The notes beneath the pieces were generated by a model. It ran no database searches and had not been told where the DNA came from. It saw only the letters and a list, made by a program, of their open reading frames with translations. Position numbers and translations under genes: made by a program. 52,446 bases of DNA. Source: Clostridiales bacterium (GTDB lineage: Bacteria > Bacillota > Clostridia > Lachnospirales > CAG-274). Below, piece by piece: positions 19,781 through 28,221 of the stretch. The stretch is taken from the NCBI GenBank assembly GCA_018371275.1, contig JAHALF010000013.1, forward strand, positions 1 to 52,446. The letters run 5' to 3'. Numbering within the stretch: position 1 is the stretch's first letter; each line of letters starts with the position of its first letter.

Positions 19781-20829
19781 CATAACCTTTTTGTTTGTTT
19801 TTCTTCTATACAAGTAATCAATGTTATTCTATTATCTTGTGTATCTTCAAGATATGAAAAGTCTGTTTCTTCTATTTCTGTTTTAGTTGTTATCTTGTAA
19901 GTTCTTGTACCTAAATTAGTCCTATATGTTACTGTATCCCCAACATTTACATTTTTAAGCTCTCTAAAGTCTATTTTATAATCACGATTATGAGCCGATA
20001 AACCTACATTTCCATTAAAAATAGGTGTTTGGGCAAAATGTCCTACTGCACTTTTCATTACTGAAAGCATTTCACTATTATCCCTTGCGTCTTTAACAGG
20101 AAAATCTTTTATATTTGTTCCTTGAACAGTCAAGTAGCCTATTATTCCTTTAGGTAATGACGTTGGTATAGGTAAAGGGTTAGTTTTGTTTGTTTTAACA
20201 TTCTGTGTAACCTTATTCATATCCCAACTATTAACTTCTAGTGCTTTTGAAAGCATTGTAACTGCTTCTGCTCTTGTTACAAACGCATTACCATTTAGTG
20301 TATTATTAGGGTAAAAATCAATAACTTTACTTGCATAAAGATTATTAACATCATTAAGTACCCAACTAGGAATATTATCTGTATCTGCATAAGGCAACTG
20401 CACTTTATCATAATTACTATTTCTAACAAGCATTGAAGTTATTTTTATCATTTCAAATCTTGTTATTTTATTATTTGGCTTAAATGTACCGTCCTTATAT
20501 CCACTTAAAAAGCCATTTTCAGTAGCTTTTTTTACTGCTTTTTCAAACCAACCTTTACTGTCTTTAAAGTTTACATCTTCAAATTTTAAGTTGATTTTAA
20601 AGTTTGACAATACTTGAGATATTTCTGCTCTTGTTATCGTATTGTTAGGGCGAAAGGTATTATCCTCATATCCATTTATATACCCCTTATCAATAAATTT
20701 TTGTATATATTCTCTACCTTGTACATTATTTATATCAGTAAAATTACTTGCAAATGTTGTTGCATTCATCATTGTTGCAAATACCATTACTAATAAAAGT
20801 GTTTTATTTTTGTTATTATTAAATTTCAT
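19759..20829 (-). CDS. SLH-domain sortase (secreted, wall-associated)
   Basis: This 356-residue protein has a cleavable signal peptide (ending near TTFAS). Three S-layer homology repeats follow (GYINGYEDNTFRPNNTITRAE, GFLSGYKDGTFKPNNKITR, and a third to about residue 205). The C-terminus is a sortase domain: IIGYLTVQGTNIKDFPV, catalytic His280 in LSAHNRD, Cys340 in TLITC and Arg348 in RLCVQ. This fits class D-like sortases. No transmembrane anchor remains after signal cleavage, so it should be held in the wall by its SLH domains. The adhesin ending in LPKTGY, encoded downstream, is the obvious substrate. A GGGGG ribosome binding site precedes ATG 20829. Confidence 0.85.
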   Translation of the reverse strand: MKFNNNKNKTLLLVMVFATMMNATTFASNFTDINNVQGREYIQKFIDKGYINGYEDNTFRPNNTITRAEISQVLSNFKINLKFEDVNFKDSKGWFEKAVKKATENGFLSGYKDGTFKPNNKITRFEMIKITSMLVRNSNYDKVQLPYADTDNIPSWVLNDVNNLYASKVIDFYPNNTLNGNAFVTRAEAVTMLSKALEVNSWDMNKVTQNVKTNKTNPLPIPTSLPKGIIGYLTVQGTNIKDFPVKDARDNSEMLSVMKSAVGHFAQTPIFNGNVGLSAHNRDYKIDFRELKNVNVGDTVTYRTNLGTRTYKITTKTEIEETDFSYLEDTQDNRITLITCIEEKQTKRLCVQAVQI

Positions 20830-20840
20830 ATTTATTCCCC

Positions 20841-21957
20841 CTAAAATGTAACATCTATAAAAGTATTTTCTTCATTAAATTCTACTATTTTCAACTTTGT
20901 TGAATTTACTAATGTAATATTTATTTCTTGATTATTTAATTTTTTTTGCAATATTTTTATCTAAAAGTATTTTATAAACATTACTTTTAGCTTTTATAGA
21001 TAGTGTAGTTAAATTTATTGTTTTCTTTTTTTCTGTAATTTTGCACTTGCCTATTAACTCATATGCTCCATTACTAAAGTTATATACTTTTACATTTCTT
21101 TTTGTAAATAAAAATACTATAAAGCCAAAAATACCTGTTGCACTTGTAGTTGTTGCTACTGCAATAGGTATTGTATTATCTTTTAGTTTTTCTCCTTTAT
21201 ATGTAACAGTTATTATATTTTTTTCAAATATTTCTTTACTTATAATTCCCCTATAAGTTAAACTAACTTTATAATCTAATATATTTGTTTTTGTATTAGG
21301 TATTTTTTTATTATAACTACCTTTATATACTGCATTACAATTATAAAGAGTGCTAACTCCTGTATTTGCTACACTTGATATTGCCTCATTGTTTGTACTT
21401 ACAAAGTTTGCATTTACTAAATTTAAGGTTACTCCATTTTTAGTAATAGTTTTAGGTATTAAACTATAATCATTAGATTCTAAACCATAGTAACTTTTAT
21501 TTTCTGTTAAAGTTATTGTTTTATTACTATATGTAGTAATGCTTTCATTTTGGTTAGGCTCTACTTTTAAACTAAAAAAATCTTTTTCTAAAATTCCTTT
21601 ATATCCGTCTTTTTCATAAGGCAACACATTTTGAAATAAATCTAATAATTGCTCATTATTCAATTTTTCTTTTTCAGATTTTGTAATTACTATACTTAAA
21701 TTTTCCTGTTGTTCTTTTTTATCTTCTTTTGTAATTCTATCAACAATTATATTATCTTTTGAATATTTAAAGTTATCTTTTTCAAAATCTTCAAAAACAA
21801 CATTTTTAAAGTCAATATCTTCTGTACTTTCAAATATTTTTATTGCTTTTGTTTTATCTTCATTATTTATTGACATTTCTAACTCCTTTAAATTTTTAGC
21901 ATATATAGTAGTATTTAATGTCAGTGTAGTAAGCAAATATATAATGAATTTTTTCAT
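20841..21957 (-). CDS. Exported protein with a C-terminal-half membrane helix, frameshifted near its end
   Basis: A signal peptide (MKKFIIYLLTTLTLNTTIYA) is followed by about 230 residues of no family I recognise, then a transmembrane helix (IPIAVATTTSATGIFGFIVFLF) and a short cytoplasmic tail. As written, translation from 21957 stops at 20932 (341 residues). Just before that stop is a run of eight A residues on the coding strand (20947-20940). With seven, the frame continues for 34 coherent residues to TAG 20843-20841, just before the sortase ribosome binding site. Either this is a frameshift mutation or the run is slippery. It is part of the surface module with the sortase and adhesin. Confidence 0.62.
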
Positions 21958-21970
21958 ACTATCACTCCTT

Positions 21971-22279
21971 TCAAATGATATTTTTTACAAACTCTATAAA
22001 ATTGTTTCTTAAATTTTCATTTAATAAAACTGTTAAGCCTATACTTGAAAACAATGTTATACTTATATAAAATAAGCCTTTTATACAAATGAAAAAAGCA
22101 CTTATTAAAAATTTTATTAAACTTTTAAAAGTGCTTTTATTTTCTATTATTATAGAGTGGTTATTAAATTGATTAGTAAAATTTTGCTCTAATAACTTTT
22201 TATTTAATAATTCTTGTTCTTTTAGTCTTTCTTGCTCCTTTTTTTCTTCTTCTTTAAATTTATTGTAAAATGTACTCAC
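21971..22279 (-). CDS. Small membrane protein, unknown
   Basis: This 102-residue protein has a charged coiled-coil-like N-terminus (Glu/Lys-rich, residues 8-35) and one or two hydrophobic helices (about 52-85). It lies 15 nt after the ATPase gene and just before the exported-protein gene, so it is in the same operon. I do not recognise the family. A hairpin very like the 18435 terminator (AAAAGCACTT...AAGTGCTTTT, about 22085-22135) lies inside the coding region. Confidence 0.55.
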   Translation of the reverse strand: MSTFYNKFKEEEKKEQERLKEQELLNKKLLEQNFTNQFNNHSIIIENKSTFKSLIKFLISAFFICIKGLFYISITLFSSIGLTVLLNENLRNNFIEFVKNII

Positions 22280-22294
22280 TTTTTACCTCCATTA

Positions 22295-23498
22295 TTATAT
22301 TTCATCAAAAGATAAATATTTTTTTAATATATCTTTGTATATATCCTCATTATAAACCTTAAATATATTAGGACAATATTTTGAAAAATAAACTTTTAAC
22401 CCCTCCATATTTTTTAATATAAACTCCCTATCATCTTCATCTACAAAGTTGAAAATAAAATTTATATCCTTATATATATTACAAATTTTAAATACATTTT
22501 TCATATATTTTTCTTCCCAAAATTTAGCACCACTTACTACTATCCTTATATCTGCACTTGCAAAACTTTCTTCAGTTGTATTTAAAAATTCTCCATAATC
22601 AAATATAAATACTTCATAGTTCATACTTAATATATTAGGTAAATCTTCAACTTTTACATTAGCAAAAATATCTAACCCTTTATAACTTATTTTTCTATTT
22701 TTGTCATCAATAGAAACATTATAAAAGTTTTTAATACTACTTATACTATTTTTCCCATTAGCTTCTATATAACAAGTATTAAATTTATATTTTATTAAGT
22801 AGTTAGCTATTAAAAAAGCTTGTGTTGTTGTTCCCATTCTTTTACAAGTTCCACAAATAGCTATTTTTAGTTTACTTACATTTATTTTAGGTCTTATTAT
22901 AATCTCTTTTTGGATAACTTTTTCTCGCTCAACAACTTTTTCTTTTTCAATTATTTGGACTTTAGGCTCTTTAGATTTAATTTCTTCTTTTATTGGTTTA
23001 GTTAAATCTTTTTTGAGTTTAGGCTTATTTATTTTACCTAAAAAATCTTTAAACATATCTAACTTTTTATTATTTTCTTTAGGTTGTTCTTGTTCTAAAA
23101 CTTTAAATTTAACACAATCTTTATAATCATTGTTGCCTAAAACACATTTATATATTTCTTCATTTTTTAAAAATATATTTTCACTTATTATAAAGTTAAA
23201 TATACTTTCTGCTACTAATTTTGAAAGTAGTATATCCCCAACTTTTCTGCCTATACCAACAATTATTATTTTAACATCATACAATTGCCTAAACTTTAAG
23301 AAAAAGTCTATTATTTCATCATTTGTATTTGTCAAAATAGATAAATCAACTGCTAGTATTTTACAATTTTCAAAGTTATTTTTTGAGTAAAAGTTATTTA
23401 AGTTAGTTATATTTTTAAATTTTATTATATGTATGTTATTTTCATTACATATATTGTCAAATATACTTTCATTTGCTCCACTTGTTATATATAAGCAC
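22295..23498 (-). CDS. CpaE/ParA-like ATPase with divergent P-loop; 5' end frameshifted
   Basis: The C-terminal half reads KIAICGTCKRMGTTTQAFLIANYLI...CYIEANG, a MinD/CpaE-type layout in which the usual KGGxGKT is replaced by CGTCKRMGTTT. A KEKVVEREKVIQKE linker precedes it. The continuous frame begins at TTG 23335 with no ribosome binding site. In that frame the sequence upstream reads ITSGANESIFDNICNENN and so on. A good AAAGGAGG and a GTG at 23498 lie in another frame, joined if two bases (AT) are restored in a TA repeat near 23485-23492. The gene was therefore probably about 400 residues long and has lost its start by a 2-nt deletion. It may position or energise a surface or transfer apparatus; that is inference. 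Confidence 0.55.
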
Positions 23499-23636
23499 CT
23501 TTATCACCTCCTTTAATAAACAGAATCAATTTTTTGAATACATAATATTCAAAAATAGGTATTCCTAAATATTCTTTATTAAATTTAAAACAAAATCATT
23601 TATAAATTTAATAAAAAAGTTATTAAGTCATATCTT

Positions 23637-23684
23637 AATTGTAATAAAAAAGAATATATTTATAAAATATACTCTTTACAATTA
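23637..23684 (-). terminator. Imperfect hairpin, possible minus-strand terminator
   Basis: AATTGTAA...TTACAATT encloses an AAGAxTATATTT/AAATATAxTCTT stem, followed on the minus strand by TTCTTTTTTATT. It lies between the toxin locus and the ATPase gene and overlaps the -35 of the plus-strand RNA promoter. Confidence 0.4.
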
Positions 23685-23703
23685 TTTTTAAATATCTTAT
23701 AAT
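23675..23703 (+). promoter_or_regulatory. Promoter of a small plus-strand RNA
   Basis: TTTACA (23675-23680), a 17-nt spacer and TATAAT (23698-23703). No plus-strand ORF follows, and a terminator lies about 65 nt downstream of the -10, so it should make a short RNA. Confidence 0.65.
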
Positions 23704-23709
23704 ATTTAT

Positions 23710-23802
23710 ATAAGGTAAAGGTAACTGCTTAAAAGCAGTTTAGCCTATGTTGTGTTTTTAATTATACCATAAGCTATTGGGAGTAGTTTATGGTATTTTT
23801 CT
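23710..23802 (+). ncRNA. Putative antisense antitoxin RNA convergent with the holin-like toxin
   Basis: A transcript of about 90 nt is expected between the promoter at 23675-23703 and the T-run ending near 23802. It contains a small CTGCTT/AAGCAG hairpin and ends in the TACCATAA...TTTATGGTA terminator. The toxin mRNA comes from the other strand and must also run through this terminator, so the two RNAs overlap by about 40 nt. That is the convergent layout of Fst/RNAII-type type I toxin-antitoxin loci. Outside the terminator I found no long complementarity. Confidence 0.5.
23764..23802. terminator. Bidirectional terminator shared by toxin mRNA and antisense RNA
   Basis: TACCATAA and TTTATGGTA pair around a 13-nt loop. 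A TTTTT run follows on the plus strand and a TAATTAAAAA stretch on the minus strand. The element lies just beyond the toxin stop codon. Confidence 0.65.
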
Positions 23803-23805
23803 CTT

Positions 23806-23889
23806 TTATTTTTTGTTTATGTAATTTAAAAGAGTGATTAATAATATCCCACCATTTATAAGTAAGCTTAAAGCTTCATAGGTAGTCAT
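23806..23889 (-). CDS. Holin-like type I toxin peptide, 27 residues
   Basis: ATG 23889 to TAA 23808-23806 encodes MTTYEALSLLINGG, a hydrophobic stretch ILLITLLNYI and a basic end NKK. The TxYEALSLxxxxGxxIxxLL pattern is that of the 'putative holin-like toxin' peptides of Firmicutes, small membrane-damaging toxins usually controlled by an antisense RNA. AGGGGGTTGAT is a strong ribosome binding site. A near-consensus promoter at 24025-24052 drives it with a 5' leader of about 130 nt, and the antisense RNA candidate converges from the other side. It would stabilise the element by post-segregational killing; that is inferred. Confidence 0.7.
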   Translation of the reverse strand: MTTYEALSLLINGGILLITLLNYINKK

Positions 23890-23972
23890 ATATATCAACC
23901 CCCTTTCTACTACTTTATAGTTACGTAGTAAAAAGACTAAACCATAACTTCCAAACCGTTACCTTATTATTA

Positions 23973-24020
23973 CTAGAATAGTATAACTATTCAGTAGACT
24001 AGAACAGTTTTACTGTTCAG
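23973..24020 (-). repeat. Two tandem 26-bp repeats, each a palindrome, in the toxin leader
   Basis: GAATAGT-ATA-ACTATTC (23976-23992) and GAACAGT-TTT-ACTGTTC (24002-24018) lie 26 bp apart within the shared CTAGAAYAGT...ACTRTTCAGTA context. The copies differ by a T-A to C-G pair swap that keeps the 7-bp stem. They sit at and just after the toxin transcription start, so they could be operators or leader hairpins. Confidence 0.6.
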
Positions 24021-24024
24021 TATT

Positions 24025-24052
24025 ATTATATCATTTTTTGTATTTTAGTCAA
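24025..24052 (-). promoter_or_regulatory. Promoter of the holin-like toxin
   Basis: On the minus strand, TTGACT (24052-24047), a 16-nt spacer and TATAAT (24030-24025). It overlaps the 3' end of the MT-A70 pseudogene. Confidence 0.7.
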
Positions 24053-24617
24053 TATTTTTAAGTTTTTCTATTGCCTCATTTATATCAAGTCCATCTATTT
24101 CATTACCTAAACATACCCAACCATCTACTTTTTCTCTTGCAAATAATTCTACTCGTGGCAAATCTCCTACAAGCTCAACTATTTTTTCTCTTACTATATT
24201 AGGCTTTTTACTATGTTTTTCAATAGGCGTATCCACTATTTGATGAACAGAATTACTAACTCTTTTAATTTTTCCTTTTGTTGCTATTAAACATAATTCT
24301 GCATTAGCTCTCGTCCAGAACCCAAGCCCCCAAAAATATTTATCTGTTTGTTTTGGATACTTTTTCACCCAACAAAAGCCTACTGTTTTATATGTAAACC
24401 CCCAAGCCTTTATTGTTTCTAAACCTTCAATTAAGCAAGGAAATGTTACTCATAAAAACAATATACAGTTATCATCTGCTATACTTTGTATATCTATATT
24501 TTTTATATCTTCTATACTTAAAGTTTTATAATGATTTTCTGCACTTTTTCCTTTCCCCTTATTTGAGTATGTTTTATAACTTCAAGGTGGGTCTGCATAT
24601 ATTATATTAAATTTCAT
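24045..24617 (-). pseudogene. MT-A70-family adenine methylase, two TGA codons at tryptophan positions
   Basis: The frame from ATG 24617 (AAAGGAG upstream) has 191 codons and starts MKFNIIYADPP. The next codon, which should be the Trp of the catalytic DPPW motif, is TGA (24584-24582). A second TGA at codon 56 falls in CILFL-x-VTFPCL, again a conserved Trp. The rest (HYKTLSIEDI, GFTYKTVGFCWVKK, GLGFWTRANAELCLIATKGK, REKIVELVGDLPRVELFAREKVDGWVCLGNE) is a good MT-A70 match, the family of phage and plasmid N6-adenine methylases. Other Trp codons in the gene are TGG, so this is mutation rather than a changed code. It is unlikely to be active. Confidence 0.85.
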
Positions 24618-24644
24618 ATTTATATCTCCTTTAAACTTTTTATT

Positions 24645-26651
24645 CTATTTATTGCTAAATAGTAATAATCTTCATTTATTTCTATTCCTATACATTTATA
24701 ATTATTTTTTATTGCCCATACTAAAGTTGTTCCACTTCCTACATATTGGTCTAATATTATAATATTTTCACTACATATAGTTTTTATACTTTCTACTAAC
24801 TCTATTGGATATGGAGCAGTATGTCCTATTAAGTTTTTACCATCTTTACCTATTTTTATTACAGGTGTTATATATTTTACATTATCTACATTTAAACTAA
24901 TATTTTTATTTTTAGTAAAGAATAATAGGCTCTCATAACAATTAATAGGATTTATTATATATGGTATAAAATCTTGTACTAAATTTCTTTTAGATTGTAC
25001 TTCCCCTTTATCCCATATTAAATTACCTTTAATATTAAAAACCTAACAAACTAAAAAATACAACACTATAACTACTTAACATTTGCCTTTTTTTACACAT
25101 TTTTGATTTTACATAAATATTGTCCATTGCTACAATATCTGATATGTTATAAACATAGTATCCATTATCTTCTATTTTATCATATAAATATTTAGCATTT
25201 ATTACCATATCTATAAAGTATAAAATCATATTTTCCCATTTAGAATAATCTCTTGCATTATAATAAGGTGGCGATGTTATTGCTATATTAAACTGATTTT
25301 TATTTAAACTATATAAAAAGTCTGTTGAGTTAGCATTTTTTATTAATATATCATCTGTTACTATGTAATCTTCTTTACTTTCTTTTATAGATTTAATTAC
25401 ACTAATCATAATCCTTATTATTGGCAATTTAAAAAAGCTATTTATATTTTTATCATCATATAAATAGCTTTCATAATTATAAATATTTCTTTCTAAAGTA
25501 TTGTATTTTTCTATGTTAATATCCATATCGTATAGTAATATATTTTCATTTGTAAAAGTATATAGATATATTAAATGTTCTAGTATATCAACTTTTTTAT
25601 CAAAAATATCTCTCCTAAAACTTTTATAAATTTCTTTAGGAACATAGTCTTTTTCTTTTAAATCAAACTTTTTATTTTGTATTTTAGCCGATAAAAATGT
25701 ATATCTTTTCCCCCTTAAATCTCTATTTTTAGCTATACAATTATCATTTGAACACTCAAAACTTTTTTGTAAAAGTTTAGTATAAGAATTTCCTCCTACT
25801 TTATCACTAAAACAATTAGGACAAAAAACTATACTTTCATCATACTGTATTTTTTGTAGTACAAGTATATTTGTTTTGCTATCATTTGATATAAATAAGT
25901 CTTTAAAGTAAAAGCCATAAGAAATAGCAGAATAAAAATTTAATATTTCATTTTGTAAATCTTTATTAAAGTTTATATATTTATTAGATTTTAAATTTTC
26001 TTGTAAATCTTGTTCTAATTTTTCTTGTATTTTAATAAAAGGCTTAAAGTTTATTTCACTTTTAAAATTTTCACAAAACACACTTATTTTACTAATTAGC
26101 TCCCATTTATTTATGTAATAATCTTCATTAAAAACAATAACTAAATGACAATAATTATTTAGTCTATCATATAGACAATTTATAAGATTAAAATAGTAAT
26201 CTATACCAAAAGATTTTATTTTATCATTTTTAATATTAATTATTTGTAAATGCTCTTTATCCTTTTCTTGTTCTTTTACATAGTTATTAAAAAGGATAGC
26301 TTTATCTATATAGTATTGTTTAATATTTGTTATACTTTTTTTATTATTTATTAGATTTTCAATTTTACTTTTTATTAAAGTTGGTTTATTACTAATAGTA
26401 TTTAAAGCACTTTTATATCTTTTTTCAATTTCTTCTTCACTTATTTTTTCCCAAAATAAATAGTAAAATGGCTCATATTGTTCAGTATATTGTTTATGTA
26501 TAAATTTATAGTAGACTTCATTTATAATAAACTTTTTTTCTACTGTTAAATAATTTTTATTTTTTATTTCCTTAAAAATACTTCTTATTACATCATCTAA
26601 ACTTTTGTTTAGTTCAAGAATAATAGATTTTTTTATTTTTTCTATAACCAT
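24645..26651 (-). pseudogene. DNA methyltransferase with zinc ribbon and TSPPYY motif, frameshifted
   Basis: The first ORF (26651-25035, 538 residues) has a Lys/Asn-rich N-terminal half, a four-Cys zinc ribbon (CPNCFSDK...CSNDNCIAKNRDLRGKRY) and the catalytic motif ITSPPYYNARDYSKW. It stops at LLGF. Removing one T from a T-run near 25036 continues the protein through NLIWDKGE, TPVIKIG and the SAM motif ILDQYVGSGTTLVWAI to TAG 24647-24645. The order (catalytic motif first, SAM motif last) marks a beta-type N4-cytosine/N6-adenine methylase. The SAM motif is lost in the frameshifted product, so it is probably dead. AGGAGG lies unusually close to ATG 26651; an in-frame ATA two codons later is better spaced. 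Confidence 0.75.
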
Positions 26652-26667
26652 TCCTCCTTTCTAACTT

Positions 26668-26988
26668 CTAAAAATAATCTGAAACATAGTTATATACTTG
26701 TTGTTCTTTATAAAAGTTAATAAGGTTTATTAAATAGTCAAGTACGCTTTGATTTTGTGTGTCTTTAATACATAACATAATACTACCAAAAATACTTGTT
26801 AATATACTTACTATCAATATTGTTTGTGATGTATTAAATAAATATATAATAAATGATATAAAAAAACTTATACCCATTGTTATAATACTTCTTATTAACT
26901 CTTTTTTGCCAAAACCATTAAATATTTCCTGTTCTAGCTTTACTCCCATAGGTATATAAAGCATTATTTCTTTCTTGTTTTCTTGCAT
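26668..26988 (-). CDS. PrgI/VirB3-like conjugation membrane protein
   Basis: 106 residues: YIPMGVKLEQEIFNGFGKKEL, two adjacent transmembrane helices (about 35-75), then a short tail with NFYKEQQVYNY. This is the PrgI-family layout, the Gram-positive counterpart of VirB3, an inner-membrane channel subunit that works with VirB4. In related elements virB4 follows directly. Here methylases, the toxin locus and the whole surface module separate them. AAGGAGG lies 4 nt before the ATG. Confidence 0.75.
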   Translation of the reverse strand: MQENKKEIMLYIPMGVKLEQEIFNGFGKKELIRSIITMGISFFISFIIYLFNTSQTILIVSILTSIFGSIMLCIKDTQNQSVLDYLINLINFYKEQQVYNYVSDYF

Positions 26989-27033
26989 ATTTCCTCCTTA
27001 AAATGTCTATATAATTAATTTTATACTATATTC

Positions 27034-27056
27034 GTACCTATCAAAATGATAGGTAC
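27034..27056. repeat. Perfect 10-bp palindrome in intergenic gap
   Basis: GTACCTATCA-AAA-TGATAGGTAC between the PrgI gene and the 70-residue gene. It may be an operator or an RNA hairpin. No T-run follows. Confidence 0.5.
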
Positions 27057-27059
27057 TCA

Positions 27060-27155
27060 TAGCAATACATTCGCCTTTAGCGACTTATTTTAGTAAAATT
27101 TAATCACTTTTCCTAAAATTATAAAATTTTCTTATGAAAATTTTATGTATTGCTA
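27060..27155. other. Branched inverted-repeat structure overlapping a gene end
   Basis: TAGCAATACAT (27060-27070) pairs with ATGTATTGCTA (27145-27155). Inside lie TCGC/GCGA, ATTTTA/TAAAAT and TAAAATTTTC/GAAAATTTTA hairpins. The result is a multibranch shape of about 96 nt that could form in RNA or single-stranded DNA. Confidence 0.4.
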
Positions 27156-27355
27156 AAATAATAAAAGAGTATATCCTTTAATTGAAATATACTCTCTGCT
27201 ATTATATAAAACACTATTAAATTTATAATTCTTTTCTTTATTCCCTCCATTTCATCATCTGCTTTTTGCATAGCTATCATACAAACTGTAAATCTTAATA
27301 TAACTCCTGTTCTTATTATTCCTATCATTATTTTTGAAAGTTCATCTATTAACAT
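27143..27355 (-). CDS. Small membrane protein of the transfer operon
   Basis: 70 residues with two hydrophobic helices (residues about 8-28 and 44-66) separated by a charged loop (KADDEMEGIKKR). It lies between the TrbL-like and PrgI-like genes, so it is probably a secretion-channel subunit. I do not recognise the family. Its last codons overlap a GAGTATAT/ATATACTC hairpin (27166-27195) followed by a T-rich stretch. Confidence 0.6.
   Translation of the reverse strand: MLIDELSKIMIGIIRTGVILRFTVCMIAMQKADDEMEGIKKRIINLIVFYIIAESIFQLKDILFYYFSNT
27166..27195 (-). terminator. Hairpin overlapping the 3' end of the 70-residue gene
   Basis: AGAGTATAT (27166-27174) pairs with ATATACTCT (27187-27195); on the minus strand TTTTATTATTTT follows. 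It would act as a partial terminator before the PrgI gene. Confidence 0.5.
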
Positions 27356-27371
27356 AATTCTCCTTTATTTA

Positions 27372-28220
27372 TTAAGGTTTTTTAGTTATTAAACTTTTAG
27401 CCATTCCTACAAGCCTACCTGTATTATAAATATTATTAACAAAATTTCCTCCACCTGTTGGTATTAAAAACTCTGCTAAAAATCTTGGCGTTTTTATAGC
27501 AAGTACAAGACAAGCTATTCCCCAAAACATATTAATATTTATCCCTACATTTAACATTAGCCCTATTCCTAACTTACATAAAGCTATTTGTATTATACTT
27601 GCAAACATTGATTGAAAAAACTTATTCATATAAGGCTTAAATATTCCTTTATCATTATCTAATAAACCTACACAAGCAAATGGTATTCCTATTCTTAAAA
27701 TTAGTATTTCAAGTCCTCTCATTAAAAATTGAAAATATAACATAAAATAACATATTAAAAATATAAGTCCAAAAATTGCATTTACTAGTCCTAATGATAA
27801 AATATAATTTACCCACGTTTGCCAATCGTAATTAGTATCTGTTCCTACTATATTTAATATTTGATTTGTCATTTCTTCTGTTATTTCTGCCATAAACATA
27901 TATAAACTTGGAAAACATATAGTTATTATTATTGCTTGTGCAAATCTTGTAAGCACTAATATAGGCTTAGAGTCTGCATCTACATCTGTCCATAACACAT
28001 AACATTCAAAACCTTTTTTCAAAAATTTTAATATTATTAATGAAACTCCTGTGCCAAGTACAACATCAAATATTCCATTTACTAAACTGCCACCACCTAC
28101 ACTTGTCATATATTTATCTGCATACAAACATATATCTAAAACTCCTACAAGTAACTCATCTATTAATTTTATACTACCTGTTAGTACAACACCTATTAGC
28201 CCTAAAAGTATAATATCCAT
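27372..28220 (-). CDS. VirB6/TrbL-like polytopic conjugation protein
   Basis: 282 residues with about six to seven transmembrane helices, a glycine-rich TSVGGGSLVNG near the N-terminus and GLEILILRIGIPFACVGLL in the C-terminal half. This matches the TrbL/VirB6-like membrane proteins of clostridial conjugative transposons, which form the inner-membrane part of the channel. It starts one base after the stop of the SpoVG-like gene, with AGTAGG as ribosome binding site, so the two are coupled. Confidence 0.75.
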   Translation of the reverse strand: MDIILLGLIGVVLTGSIKLIDELLVGVLDICLYADKYMTSVGGGSLVNGIFDVVLGTGVSLIILKFLKKGFECYVLWTDVDADSKPILVLTRFAQAIIITICFPSLYMFMAEITEEMTNQILNIVGTDTNYDWQTWVNYILSLGLVNAIFGLIFLICYFMLYFQFLMRGLEILILRIGIPFACVGLLDNDKGIFKPYMNKFFQSMFASIIQIALCKLGIGLMLNVGININMFWGIACLVLAIKTPRFLAEFLIPTGGGNFVNNIYNTGRLVGMAKSLITKKP

Positions 28221-28221
28221 A

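Noticed and set aside
24045..24617. TGA decoded as tryptophan (altered genetic code)
   Set aside because: Other Trp codons in this gene and in neighbours are TGG, and other broken genes carry TAA or TAG, so mutation explains the stops better.
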